Shown: positions 22,819 through 30,376, counted from the first letter of the stretch. The stretch is DNA of 34,749 nt from an uncultured Anderseniella sp. (GCA_938039915.1 CALHUA010000065.1:1-34749); one strand, 5' to 3'. Numbers and translations are program-made. Notes: generated from the letters alone by a model not told the origin.

Positions 22819-23553
22819 TTAGGTGACGGCATATCCTGTGAGCTGGTATCCGACGAGCATGAAGCCTGCAGTCATGATCACAACGTTTGCCGTGTATGCA
22901 TGTTTGGTGAATGTGCTGGTGCGCCGCCAGAAGCCCATGATTATGAGCATGACCGCCAGTGCCGATATCTGTCCGAATTCAACCCCGACATTGAAGGCCA
23001 GCAGGTTTGGCACCAGGCCGTAGGGCGCGATATCATAATCGAGGATCTTGGTGGCAAGCCCGAGCCCGTGAAACAGGCCGAATATCAGGGTTGCCAGTTT
23101 TGTATCGGGCTGGAAGCCAAACCAGCGCTGGTACGCGCCAAGATTGTCCAGCGCCTTGTAGACGACCGACAGACCGATAATAGCATCGATCAGGTAGGCA
23201 TTGACCTGCCAGCCGAAATAGACCCCGGAGATCATCGTCAGGGAGTGTCCGAGCGCGAACAGGCTTACATAGACCGCCACGTGCTTGAGGCGATAGAGAA
23301 AGAATATGACGCCCAGCAGAAACAGCAGATGATCATATCCGGTCACCATGTGCTTGGCCCCCAGATACAGGAACGGCACCAGGTGCGGGCCGACGATTTC
23401 CTGGATATAGCCCTTGTCACCTTCAGTGACATTGTGGGCCAGCACATCGCCTGCAGGAAATGACAGAACCAGCAGTGATAATGCCAATGCCAGCAAGCAT
23501 CTGGCCTGAACGGGCCGACAATCTGTTTCGAACTGAGACAATTTACCGGGCAT
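22819..23553 (-). CDS. HupE/UreJ-family membrane protein (candidate metal transporter)
   Basis: A 244-residue polytopic protein with about six to seven helices after a signal-like segment (LLALALSLLVLSFPAGDVLA). The family hallmark is YLGAKHMVTGYDHLLFLLGV, followed by ALGHSLTMISG and FGLFHGLGLA. HupE/UreJ proteins are associated with nickel or cobalt uptake. Members next to copper genes may move copper, and metal specificity here is inferred only from neighbours. The start at 23553 has GGGAG 5 nt upstream; the frame remains open to 23607. It is transcribed with the anchor protein, 19 nt apart, and divergently from the DUF2946/PCu(A)C/SCO operon. Confidence 0.85.
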   Translation of the reverse strand: MPGKLSQFETDCRPVQARCLLALALSLLVLSFPAGDVLAHNVTEGDKGYIQEIVGPHLVPFLYLGAKHMVTGYDHLLFLLGVIFFLYRLKHVAVYVSLFALGHSLTMISGVYFGWQVNAYLIDAIIGLSVVYKALDNLGAYQRWFGFQPDTKLATLIFGLFHGLGLATKILDYDIAPYGLVPNLLAFNVGVEFGQISALAVMLIIMGFWRRTSTFTKHAYTANVVIMTAGFMLVGYQLTGYAVT

Positions 23554-23990
23554 TGTAACTCCCATCACGCGATTCACCCCAGACCAAGCAAGCAGAGTGC
23601 CAATCACCCCTCGCCATCAATCATCTTGAGTCCCGACCTGCGCTGATCGATGCTGTTGTGTTTTTTGGTACATGTTCCGGGCAACTCGCATCGCACCGGA
23701 TACGGCGTAATCTGCAGCGGCCATCGGCCGGCCGGATCATTACGATGCGAAACTCTGCGCGCATCGGCCACATCAGCCATGGCTCCGAAACTAAAGCGTA
23801 GGCGGCGACAGGGACCTGGTATGTGGTTATTCCCACATTGGCCAATTCATATCTGCGCAACCCGTATCGAGCAACGGGCCTTGGAGCCTGAAAATGAGCG
23901 GCTTTCACATTCCTGTCCCGCCCACTGCGCCATCATGTCAAATCGCCAATCCGCACACTGCATGATAGCTGGAAGCAAGGATAGGAAAGC
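23554..23990. promoter_or_regulatory. divergent control region of the copper-handling locus
   Basis: A 437-bp stretch without a supported gene; open frames here have unnatural composition. It must hold promoters for the HupE operon (leftward) and the DUF2946 operon (rightward). An 18-bp dyad lies at 23821-23838 (ATGTGG, 6-nt spacer, CCACAT), which could be an operator. Confidence 0.4.
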
Positions 23991-24377
23991 ATGCAGCCGC
24001 GCAGGAACCGCAAAACGTTCAACACAGTGACACGACTCCTATGTGTCATTGCGCTGCTTTTCGTCGGTTTCGCCCATAGAGTTCCCGCGCTGTCGCCGCA
24101 ACCGGATGTCGACCTGTCCGCCTATGCCCTGCCCGATGGCACCCTGCCTGTCATCTGCCATACACCGGCTGGAGCAGGCGATGGCAGTGACAATGCCGAT
24201 GTCTCCGGTGATTGTGAATTTTGCAGGCTTGCAGGCGCGGCAGTCCTGCCAACGCCACAGGAAATCCTGGTACCACCTTATGCCATGGTGGATAAGGCGG
24301 TTCGCGTTGTTCATGATCTGGCGGATTTTCCGATCCACTTCGCCGGTACGCCGACACGCGGGCCACCGCTGGCCTGA
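23991..24377 (+). CDS. DUF2946-like periplasmic protein
   Basis: A 128-residue protein with an N-terminal signal or anchor (VTRLLCVIALLFVGFAHRVP). It has a CHTPAGAGDGSDNADVSGDC segment followed by CRLAGAAVLPTP, and ends TPTRGPPLA. The Cys-x-x-Cys (DCEFC) followed by alanines and the terminal RGPP are the pattern of DUF2946. This family is common beside copper transporters and chaperones and may bind metal through its cysteines. AGGATAGGAAAGC precedes the ATG. The PCu(A)C gene begins 152 bp later, so the genes may share a transcript. Function in copper handling is inferred from context. Confidence 0.75.
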   Translation: MQPRRNRKTFNTVTRLLCVIALLFVGFAHRVPALSPQPDVDLSAYALPDGTLPVICHTPAGAGDGSDNADVSGDCEFCRLAGAAVLPTPQEILVPPYAMVDKAVRVVHDLADFPIHFAGTPTRGPPLA

Positions 24378-24529
24378 GCTGTAACCGCGCCAAGCTGAAA
24401 CGACGCTGCAATTTTCAGCTCATTTCCGCCGCGCGACAGGTTTCAGCCGTGCAAATCAAACAACCCCTTTGACAACAATTCAATTGACCGCTGCAGCAGG
24501 TTCATCCGCGCACGGCAATGGAGACGACA

Positions 24530-25180
24530 ATGCAAATGAAATTCCTGTCCCTGGCCCTGTTTGCCAACCTCATCGCCGCAACCGGCGCGCACGCGACACT
24601 CGACACGCCACAATTGCCGGATAACGGATACAGCAAGGCTGTATTTGACGTCTCCCATGGGTGGGACGCGCACAAAGAACCGGCGCCCGGCATCATGATC
24701 CTGGCGGCATCATCCGGTCACGGCACCGACCATGCGGCAATGAACCAACCGGGCTATACCGTGGGCGATCTGGTCATCACCAATGTCCGCGCCGGCGCAA
24801 CCGTGCCGAAAGCGCCCGTTGCCGGTGGCTACATGGTGATAAAGAACAATGGCAGCGCATCCGATTTTCTCATCGGTGGCCAGGCGGCATTTGCCGGTGA
24901 TGTTCAGATCCATGAAATGAAATTGCAGGGCGACGTGATGAAAATGCGTGAGCTCGCCGATGGCCTTGAAATTCCAGCAGGCGGCGAGGTGATGCTGCAA
25001 CCCGGTGGCTACCACGTCATGTTCATGAAACTGAGCGAGCCACTGAAAGAAGGTGAGAACCGCAAGGCCACCCTGACATTCAAGAATGCCGGAAGCGTGG
25101 AAGTTGAATTTGCTGTGAAAAGCCGCAAGGACCTGAAATCTCACGGCATGGGCCACTCCGGGCACGGGAGCAGCAACTGA
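24530..25180 (+). CDS. PCu(A)C copper chaperone with a YcnI-like N-terminal segment
   Basis: A 216-residue secreted protein. The C-terminal 140 residues are a PCu(A)C (DUF461) domain with the copper ligands of the H(M)x10Mx21HxM type. His128 and Met130 (VQIHEMKL), Met139 and His162-x-Met164 (GYHVMFM) are visible; the last spacing is one residue longer. PCu(A)C delivers Cu(I) to cytochrome oxidase or SCO in the periplasm. The first 45 mature residues (HATLDTPQLPDNGYSKAVFD, then VSHGW) resemble the start of YcnI/DUF1775, which binds Cu(II) through its N-terminal His. A His/Gly-rich tail ends the protein. The ATG at 24530 has GGAG 6 nt upstream. Its stop overlaps the SCO start (TGATG). Confidence 0.88.
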   Translation: MQMKFLSLALFANLIAATGAHATLDTPQLPDNGYSKAVFDVSHGWDAHKEPAPGIMILAASSGHGTDHAAMNQPGYTVGDLVITNVRAGATVPKAPVAGGYMVIKNNGSASDFLIGGQAAFAGDVQIHEMKLQGDVMKMRELADGLEIPAGGEVMLQPGGYHVMFMKLSEPLKEGENRKATLTFKNAGSVEVEFAVKSRKDLKSHGMGHSGHGSSN

Positions 25181-25794
25181 TGTCTGCCTTGCACAGGAGA
25201 ATGGGAATCTGGGCGGCGTCAGCCGCCCTTGTTCTCGCCGGTGGATTTGTCTGGCTTGCGACAACAGATGCACCGCAGCAAATCGCTCAGCGGGTAGTCC
25301 AGTCGAGCGGTATCGGTCAGCCATTCAACCTGGTTGATCACAATGGAAATCCCATAACCGAGAAAGCCTTCGAGGGATCTCCCACAGCTGTGTTTTTCGG
25401 GTTTACCCATTGCCCGGAAGTCTGTCCGACAACGCTGTATGAAATTTCCGCCTGGCTTAAAACGCTTGGTCCGGAAGGTATGCCGATCAAGGCGTTCTTC
25501 ATAACCGTGGATCCCGAACGCGACACCCCGGAGATCATGAAGAGCTATGTGTCCAATTTCACAGACCGCATCATCGGGATCACCGGCAAACCGGACGACA
25601 TCGCCAGTCTGGCCAGGTCCTGGCACGTGTACTGGAAGAAAATCCCGCTCGAAAGCGGTGACTACACCATGGATCACACGGCATCGGTTTTTCTGATTGA
25701 TGCAGAAGGCAATTTCAAAAGCACAATCGCGTTTCGTGAAAACACGGATACGGCCGTTGCGAAGTTGAGGAAGCTGGTGTCGCCAAGTTCATAG
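25180..25794 (+). CDS. SCO1/SenC family copper-binding thioredoxin-like protein
   Basis: A 204-residue protein anchored by one N-terminal helix (about 8-27, MGIWAASAALVLAGGFVWLA). The thioredoxin fold carries the SCO copper site: Cys78 and Cys82 in THCPEVCPTT, and His166 in YTMDHTASVF. The signature FFITVDPERDTPEIMKSYV is also present. SCO proteins reduce and metallate the CuA site of cytochrome c oxidase. The gene overlaps the PCu(A)C gene by one base, so chaperone and SCO are made together, consistent with a copper relay to a terminal oxidase. A strong terminator follows. The assignment is secure; the target oxidase lies outside the window. Confidence 0.95.
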   Translation: MSALHRRMGIWAASAALVLAGGFVWLATTDAPQQIAQRVVQSSGIGQPFNLVDHNGNPITEKAFEGSPTAVFFGFTHCPEVCPTTLYEISAWLKTLGPEGMPIKAFFITVDPERDTPEIMKSYVSNFTDRIIGITGKPDDIASLARSWHVYWKKIPLESGDYTMDHTASVFLIDAEGNFKSTIAFRENTDTAVAKLRKLVSPSS

Positions 25795-25852
25795 TCGATC
25801 AGCCTGAAATGCAGCTGTCGGGTGAGAACCGGACGCTGATCGTCCAACTCAC

Positions 25853-25880
25853 AACCCCGGACAGGTGCCGGGGTTTATTT
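25853..25880 (+). terminator. intrinsic terminator of the copper chaperone operon
   Basis: AACCCCGG (25853-25860) pairs with CCGGGGTT (25868-25875) around a 7-nt loop, followed by TATTTT. It lies about 60 nt after the SCO stop codon. The following 290 bp up to 26172 show no gene. Confidence 0.9.
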
Positions 25881-26172
25881 TCGTTGGCACAAGACCATCC
25901 TTACGCGAATCAGTTTAGGCTTTGCCATAGTTTCTATTTGATGCAAGACCAAGCAGACTTGGGCAGGCGGCATGTTCAGACCGGACGATGTTTTTGCTTC
26001 ACCGCGCATGGCTGGCAGCCTACTCAAACAGCTTGGGATGAATTGCAATTACCTGATTGGAGATTTGTGAGTTCAGCAGTAGCGTGTCGGACGGACGGAA
26101 AAAGGAATCACGCACATCTTACCCCAATCGAAAAATACACTCTGGCAGTTTGCCTATGACAATGCCGGCCTG

Positions 26173-26502
26173 GTGAAAGATGCTCTGGCTCGCGCCCTGC
26201 AACTTCACGAGCAGGACCAGCAAACAGCGATTGCCAGCGTTCAGACTGCATTGAGCGCGCTGGCCAGATTGCGGTCGCGTGCACCGGAATCTTCAGCACT
26301 CCTGGGCACGGTACTGTTCTTCGGCATCGATCTGGAGGTCAGGCTGACAGCTGCAATTGCCACCCAGAAAGTCGATTTTCAACACGCAATCGGTGGCGAG
26401 ATTGCCCGCACTGAAGAACTGATCGCCGCAATCAAGAAACACCTGGACCAGGATTTACCCGAGAGCAACATGGGTTCAAATGACCCCATAAAGCTGGCCT
26501 GA
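26173..26502 (+). CDS. small helical hypothetical protein, start uncertain
   Basis: A 109-residue frame with amphipathic helices (LARALQLHEQDQQTAIASVQ, then GEIARTEELIAAIKKHLDQD), giving a phasin-like or coiled-coil impression without a recognisable signature. The GTG at 26173 has no Shine-Dalgarno. The frame stays open upstream to 26083 (NTLWQFAYDNAGLVKDALAR is continuous with it) but contains no normal start codon. The gene may use a rare start near 26116, or its 5' end may be damaged. It stands alone between the copper operon terminator and a convergent small membrane-protein gene. Function unknown. Confidence 0.45.
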   Translation: MKDALARALQLHEQDQQTAIASVQTALSALARLRSRAPESSALLGTVLFFGIDLEVRLTAAIATQKVDFQHAIGGEIARTEELIAAIKKHLDQDLPESNMGSNDPIKLA

Positions 26503-26529
26503 CACTTTGAATGCGGTCAGGTGTATGAT

Positions 26530-26697
26530 TTAGCCCGGGAACATTTTGCGGACGAAAACGACGATTGCCACCAGAATTATGGCAAAAATGCCGAGCTGAA
26601 CAGCAGTGCCCTGGCTCCCCAAATCCGCAAACACCTGCAACAGGAAATAGGCGATTCCGAAAAAAATGCCGGTCATGATGAGTTGAACAAAGGTCAT
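26530..26697 (-). CDS. 55-residue two-helix membrane protein
   Basis: A short reading frame with two hydrophobic helices. It starts MTFVQLIMTGIFFGIAYFLL, has a polar turn (ADLGSQGTAVQ), then a second helix (LGIFAIILVAIVVFV), and ends with the positively charged RKMFPG. AGGG lies 8 nt before the ATG at 26697. The regular helix-turn-helix membrane topology and positive C-terminal end argue for a real small membrane protein. No family is recognised. It is convergent with the small helical hypothetical gene, the stops being 27 nt apart. Confidence 0.6.
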   Translation of the reverse strand: MTFVQLIMTGIFFGIAYFLLQVFADLGSQGTAVQLGIFAIILVAIVVFVRKMFPG

Positions 26698-26885
26698 GCC
26701 ACCCTACGCCCTTAATCATAGCAAAGTAGGTTGCTCCCCAGCACAAGACTACCCGCTATGGTAGAATATTCAACAGGGTATTGGTCTTTATGCCAGCATC
26801 CATGCCACGCTGATGAATATGAATCAGGCACTTGACAATTCCAAGCTCACACCATGAGAGGAATGTGCCGGACCAGGCCACCTGC

Positions 26886-27107
26886 TCACATCTGCCGCCT
26901 CACCCACTCGTCGGCCACATCGCCCATCGTCTTGTCCGTTCCGTCCTTGATCCACCGCATGAACGGCCGGTCAAACTTGAAGCCCGCACCACACTGGGAT
27001 TTGAGAAACCGGCGAACATTCTGAGTATTTCTGTAGCCCACCGTGACCGCAGTGGAGCGGGTGATGGTGTCGGTGTGCCAGTTGAACTTGCTCATGTCTT
27101 TAGCCAT
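26886..27107 (-). CDS. DUF6434-like small protein
   Basis: A 73-residue soluble protein with a distinctive conserved pattern: FNWHTDTITRSTAVTVGYRN, TQNVRRFLKSQCGAGFKFDR, then PFMRWIKDGTDKTMGDVADE. This matches the DUF6434 domain, which in Firmicutes is found alone or with SAP domains and has no known biochemical role. The ATG at 27107 lies 8 nt after the histidine-kinase stop, so it is probably the last gene of that operon. A second ATG at 27095 (MSKFNWHT) is equally possible, as neither has a clear ribosome-binding site. Confidence 0.75.
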   Translation of the reverse strand: MAKDMSKFNWHTDTITRSTAVTVGYRNTQNVRRFLKSQCGAGFKFDRPFMRWIKDGTDKTMGDVADEWVRRQM

Positions 27108-27115
27108 TTGCGCAA

Positions 27116-28510
27116 TTACGCCGAACCGGCTTTGGTATCCATTCTGCCTGCTTCACCTGATGCAGGCAGCACAATCTCGATTTTCAGTCCATGCGGTGCA
27201 AGGTTTTCTATCGCCATGTGACCATTGTAGATCTCCAGGATATCCTGTGTGATCGCCAGGCCCAGACCTGAACCAGGCACATCTTCATCCATCCGGCTGC
27301 CGCGTTCCGATATGGCGAGCGTCTGTTGGTGCGGCACTCCGGGCCCGTTATCCTCGACCACGATTACCACGTCGTTGCCGCGCACCCGCACGCTGACGCT
27401 GACTTCGTCCTGCGCCCACTTGCGGGCATTGTCCAGAATATTGCCTGCAATCTCCTCAAGGTCCATCAGGTCAATATCCGCGTACACTCCGGCTGCAATA
27501 TCTTCATTCCAGGTAATTTCCTTGCCGCGTGGCAGTTGCCGGAACGCACGGACGAGTTTGCTGATTGCAGGTTTGAGCTCGGTTCCCTTCCCTACAAGAC
27601 GCTGCTGGCCGCGCGCCCGGGCCTTGGCCAGTTGCCGTTCGATCTGCCGGTTCATCACACCAATCTGAAGGTTGATTTCGCGGGAAATATTATCATGGCC
27701 GGCTTCACCGACGGCTCGCCCCTCAGCCGAAAGGATTGCGAGCGGTGTCTTAAGGCCATGTGCCAGATCCGACGCACTGGCGCGGGCCCGATCAACCATG
27801 TCCGTTCTCTCGTTCAGCAGACCGTTCAACTCGGCAACAAGGGGTTCTACCTCGCTGGGAAACTGCCCTTCCAGCACAGCCTGCCGGTTGCTTGAAAGAG
27901 CGTTGAGGCGCTGCCGCAGGGTGCTCAGCGGCCGTAATCCGATCAGGGTCTGGGCCGCCATGGCGGCAAACAGAAACAGGGCAAGCAGCGCAACCAGAAC
28001 CGACACGTCAGAGGCAAACGATGCCCTCGCCGTGGTAAGTTCGTTCTGGTCCATGGCCACGATCAGCTGAACCTGCCGGTCCTTCTCGCCAGCCTTTATG
28101 ACAACGGTCCGTCCCACCAGCAACAATGTCCCGGTGTTGGATTTGACGTCACGATGCCGGGAAATTTCGCCTGTTCCGTTCTGCACGCCAGGTGCCGTGA
28201 TTGTCTGATCCCACAATGAGCGTGATGAAATCACCTCGCCGCTGGTCGTTGTCACCTGCCAGTACAGCCCCCCGAACGGGCGTTCAAATCGCGGGTTGTC
28301 GAGCGTATCGGAGACGGTGATCTCACCCCTGTCCGATGCTTCAAGCCGGGTGGTCAACTGGTTCAGGTGCGCCTCAAGTTCCTTGTACAGGCGCTCGGAT
28401 ACATGTTGCTCAAAGATCTGCGTCAACACGCTCCAGTACACGACCAGCGCACCGATAATGCAGATTGCGGCAGCCGCAAAGAGCCTGAATTTCAGCGAAC
28501 GCCAGATCAT
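27116..28510 (-). CDS. membrane sensor histidine kinase (PhoQ-like)
   Basis: A 464-residue kinase. Membrane helices lie at about 8-30 and 168-190, flanking a periplasmic domain of about 135 residues. The H-box is unusual but typical of PhoQ-like kinases: SDLAHGLKTPLAIL with His251. The N-box (EIAGNILDNARKWA, Asn361), G1 (EDNGPG, 386-391) and G2 (GSGLGLAI, 413-420) are intact. It should autophosphorylate in response to an envelope signal and phosphorylate the response regulator, with which it overlaps by ATGA. The periplasmic domain (PFGGLYWQVTTTSGEVISSR) resembles PhoQ-type sensors, so divalent cations or cationic peptides are possible ligands; this is inference. Confidence 0.93.
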   Translation of the reverse strand: MIWRSLKFRLFAAAAICIIGALVVYWSVLTQIFEQHVSERLYKELEAHLNQLTTRLEASDRGEITVSDTLDNPRFERPFGGLYWQVTTTSGEVISSRSLWDQTITAPGVQNGTGEISRHRDVKSNTGTLLLVGRTVVIKAGEKDRQVQLIVAMDQNELTTARASFASDVSVLVALLALFLFAAMAAQTLIGLRPLSTLRQRLNALSSNRQAVLEGQFPSEVEPLVAELNGLLNERTDMVDRARASASDLAHGLKTPLAILSAEGRAVGEAGHDNISREINLQIGVMNRQIERQLAKARARGQQRLVGKGTELKPAISKLVRAFRQLPRGKEITWNEDIAAGVYADIDLMDLEEIAGNILDNARKWAQDEVSVSVRVRGNDVVIVVEDNGPGVPHQQTLAISERGSRMDEDVPGSGLGLAITQDILEIYNGHMAIENLAPHGLKIEIVLPASGEAGRMDTKAGSA

Positions 28511-29172
28511 TCCGCGTCATCGCCAATAATGTAGCCATACCCACGGCGGTTCCCGATCACCGAAGAACCGATCTTGCGCCTGAGACGGCCGATCAATACC
28601 TCAAGATTGTTGTTACCGCGTTCCTGGCCAATACCGTAGACGTGTTCGGTGAGTTCGTGCGGCGCGACAACGCGGCCGGCATTATAGATGAGATAGGTCA
28701 ATGCGCGGTATTCCAGCGGTGTCAAACTCACCCGGGCGCCGTTCACCGACACTCGCATCAACCGTGCATCAAGGGTCAGGGAGCCAATGGTAATCGATGA
28801 CGTGGCCTTGCCGGCGGTCCGGCGTACAATGGCATGCAGGCGGGCAACCAGTTCTTCCATCTGAAACGGCTTTGTAAGATAATCATCAGCGCCTGCATCT
28901 ATACCGGTCACCCGTTCGCGCCAGCCCGACCGCGCCGTCAGTATGAGCACCGGAATTGTCACGTCCGCATCGCGCCAGCGCTGCAGCACGCTTATGCCAT
29001 CGATCTTGGGCAAACCGAGATCAAGCACAATTGCTGCATAGTCCTCCGTACTGCCGAGAAACCAGGCGTCTTCACCATCCTCGGCAACTTCCGGTACAAA
29101 GCCTGCACCTGACAGAACACGGCACACGTCGCGCGACAGTTTCGGCTCATCTTCAACAACCAGAATACGCAA
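28507..29172 (-). CDS. OmpR-family response regulator
   Basis: A 221-residue regulator: receiver domain with the phosphoacceptor Asp51 (IVLDLGLPKIDG), Thr79 and Lys101 (YLTKPF), then a winged-helix DNA-binding domain (SLTPLEYRALTYLIYNAGRV, NNNLEVLIGRLRRKIG). The start is taken as the TTG at 29172, giving the canonical MRILVVEDEP. AAGGGGAGG lies exactly 8 nt upstream, whereas the GTG at 29199 has no such signal. It overlaps the kinase gene. Probable targets are the divergent genes at 29206 and 29793, whose shared control region has direct repeats with 11-bp spacing. Confidence 0.95.
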   Translation of the reverse strand: MRILVVEDEPKLSRDVCRVLSGAGFVPEVAEDGEDAWFLGSTEDYAAIVLDLGLPKIDGISVLQRWRDADVTIPVLILTARSGWRERVTGIDAGADDYLTKPFQMEELVARLHAIVRRTAGKATSSITIGSLTLDARLMRVSVNGARVSLTPLEYRALTYLIYNAGRVVAPHELTEHVYGIGQERGNNNLEVLIGRLRRKIGSSVIGNRRGYGYIIGDDAE

Positions 29173-29205
29173 AGCCTGAACCTCCCCTTGTGACAACACG
29201 CATGG

Positions 29206-29652
29206 TTAATCCCGTTGCCTGAAGCCATAGTGATCAAATGCTTCGTCCAGAGTGAAGATTCTCTCGTTTCTGGCATCCATGACGTACCGGGTCACACGCC
29301 CGCCCGGCAGCAGGACAATGAATATATAGACCTTGTTTGGTCCACGCTCTCGATATCTGACATCAAGCACTTCACCATCTACCTGTCTCTTGAATTTCCG
29401 CATCAGGTCATGCAGAGGCCTGACCTCGCCGCTTTCAATTGCATCACGCAATTGCCGGCGCTCGCGCCTGCGCCATCTGCGACGTCTGCGTTCACGGCGC
29501 CGCTCACGCCGGCGGCGTTGCCACGGTGGCCGCCCCTGCGCTGCGGCAGGATCATCCGGCAAAACACAACAAATCATCGCCGCACAGGCCGTCAGGAAGG
29601 CCCGGCGCGACAACTCGATTTGTTTGTCCGGCACATCAAGAAACTCATTCAT
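29206..29652 (-). CDS. secreted PepSY-like protein with an Arg-rich segment
   Basis: A 148-residue protein. A twin-arginine-like signal starts near residue 15 (SRRAFLTACAAMICCVLPDD). A stretch of about 27 residues (41-67) is almost entirely Arg, Trp and Glu. The C-terminal domain (about 70-140) has the PepSY pattern: LRDAIESGEVRPLHDLMRKF, VLDVRYRER, then VYIFIVLLPGGRVTRYVMDA. PepSY proteins often sit next to PhoQ-like two-component pairs in alphaproteobacteria and may inhibit proteases or modulate the sensor. It lies 33 nt before the response-regulator start in the same direction, so it heads that operon. Confidence 0.82.
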   Translation of the reverse strand: MNEFLDVPDKQIELSRRAFLTACAAMICCVLPDDPAAAQGRPPWQRRRRERRRERRRRRWRRRERRQLRDAIESGEVRPLHDLMRKFKRQVDGEVLDVRYRERGPNKVYIFIVLLPGGRVTRYVMDARNERIFTLDEAFDHYGFRQRD

Positions 29653-29675
29653 TTGACGTCAGGTACCATCTTAAG

Positions 29676-29704
29676 ACTGACAAAACACTGACATTTCCTG
29701 TCAG
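29676..29704. promoter_or_regulatory. candidate response-regulator binding site
   Basis: ACTGACA occurs at 29676-29682 and 29687-29693, an 11-bp period. The second copy forms an inverted repeat with TGTCAG (29699-29704). It lies between the divergent PepSY gene and small secreted-protein gene. OmpR-family proteins typically bind such tandem repeats; binding by the adjacent regulator is inference. Confidence 0.55.
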
Positions 29705-29792
29705 CGGGCCCTCAGCAGGCATTGGATATGGTTTGGGCATCAGAGCAAAAACTATCGGCTCTGCAGATCATAAAAGCCAGATGGAGAAGAAA

Positions 29793-30104
29793 ATGTACAA
29801 GTCACTTCTGATTACCGTTGTTTCTGCCCTGACCATTTCGTTCGGCGCCGGCGCTGCCGCAGCCCAATCCACACCCGGCGCGGACTGGCGCCAGCACAAT
29901 CAGTCGGAACGCATTTTCAATGGCGTACAGAACGGCTCCCTCACATTTCGCGAAACCGGACAACTGGTCCGCGGCCAGGCCCGCATCCGCAACCAGGAGC
30001 GCCGCTTCAAGAGCGACGGTGTTGTCACCGGCCGCGAACGTGTGCGCATGCATCGCAGCCTGAACCGTCAGAGCCGCCGTATCTATCGCCGCAAGCACAA
30101 CTGA
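29793..30104 (+). CDS. small secreted basic protein with an EF-hand-like DG motif
   Basis: A 103-residue protein. The ATG at 29793 is preferred: GGAG lies 7 nt upstream and the signal peptide begins at once (MYKSLLITVVSALTISFGAG, cleavage after AAAAQ). The mature part reads RIFNGVQNGSLTFRETGQLV and then FKSDGVVTGRERVRMHRSLN, two NG/DG-x-x-T-x-x-E repeats resembling half EF-hands, and ends RRIYRRKHN. I recall similar small Rhizobiales proteins near two-component systems but cannot name the family. It is divergent from the PepSY gene and shares its control region, so it is a probable target of the response regulator. Calcium binding is possible but unproven. Confidence 0.8.
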   Translation: MYKSLLITVVSALTISFGAGAAAAQSTPGADWRQHNQSERIFNGVQNGSLTFRETGQLVRGQARIRNQERRFKSDGVVTGRERVRMHRSLNRQSRRIYRRKHN

Positions 30105-30244
30105 GCCGCCAGGTTCGGGTCGTGATGCTGACCAACGCCCTTTCAGATGTGTCACGGCCTGTATGCTGATCACCGGCTCCGTCCTTGACCTCAGCCAAGC
30201 CCCGCTTACCAGGCAGTTGCAAGGACTGTCCGGTGCTCAGCATG

Positions 30245-30275
30245 AAAGCCCCGGAGAAATCCGGGGCTTTTTTTT
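30245..30275 (+). terminator. strong intrinsic terminator
   Basis: AAAGCCCCGGA (30245-30255) pairs with TCCGGGGCTTT (30260-30270) around a GAAA tetraloop and runs into a T tract to 30275. It lies 140 nt after the small secreted-protein gene; nothing else is seen in between. Confidence 0.95.
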
Positions 30276-30376
30276 GCAGCGGTTTCCGCCATCGACACGG
30301 CGCACCAGGTCCGGCCTCAACTTTGCCCTGTTGCAGCGATACGCAAAATCCGCAATTGCGGGAGTAACACATCGAC

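Noticed and set aside
23621-23908. Open frames on both strands in the copper control region
   Set aside because: Composition rich in Arg, Cys and Pro, no ribosome-binding site and no family resemblance; they occupy the necessary divergent promoter region.
24710-25324. 204-residue open frame on the minus strand
   Set aside because: It is antisense to the PCu(A)C and SCO genes, both of which have intact copper-binding motifs.
29439-29792. Upstream extension of the small secreted protein frame
   Set aside because: It is antisense to the PepSY gene and crosses the control region; the signal peptide and ribosome-binding site fix the start at 29793.
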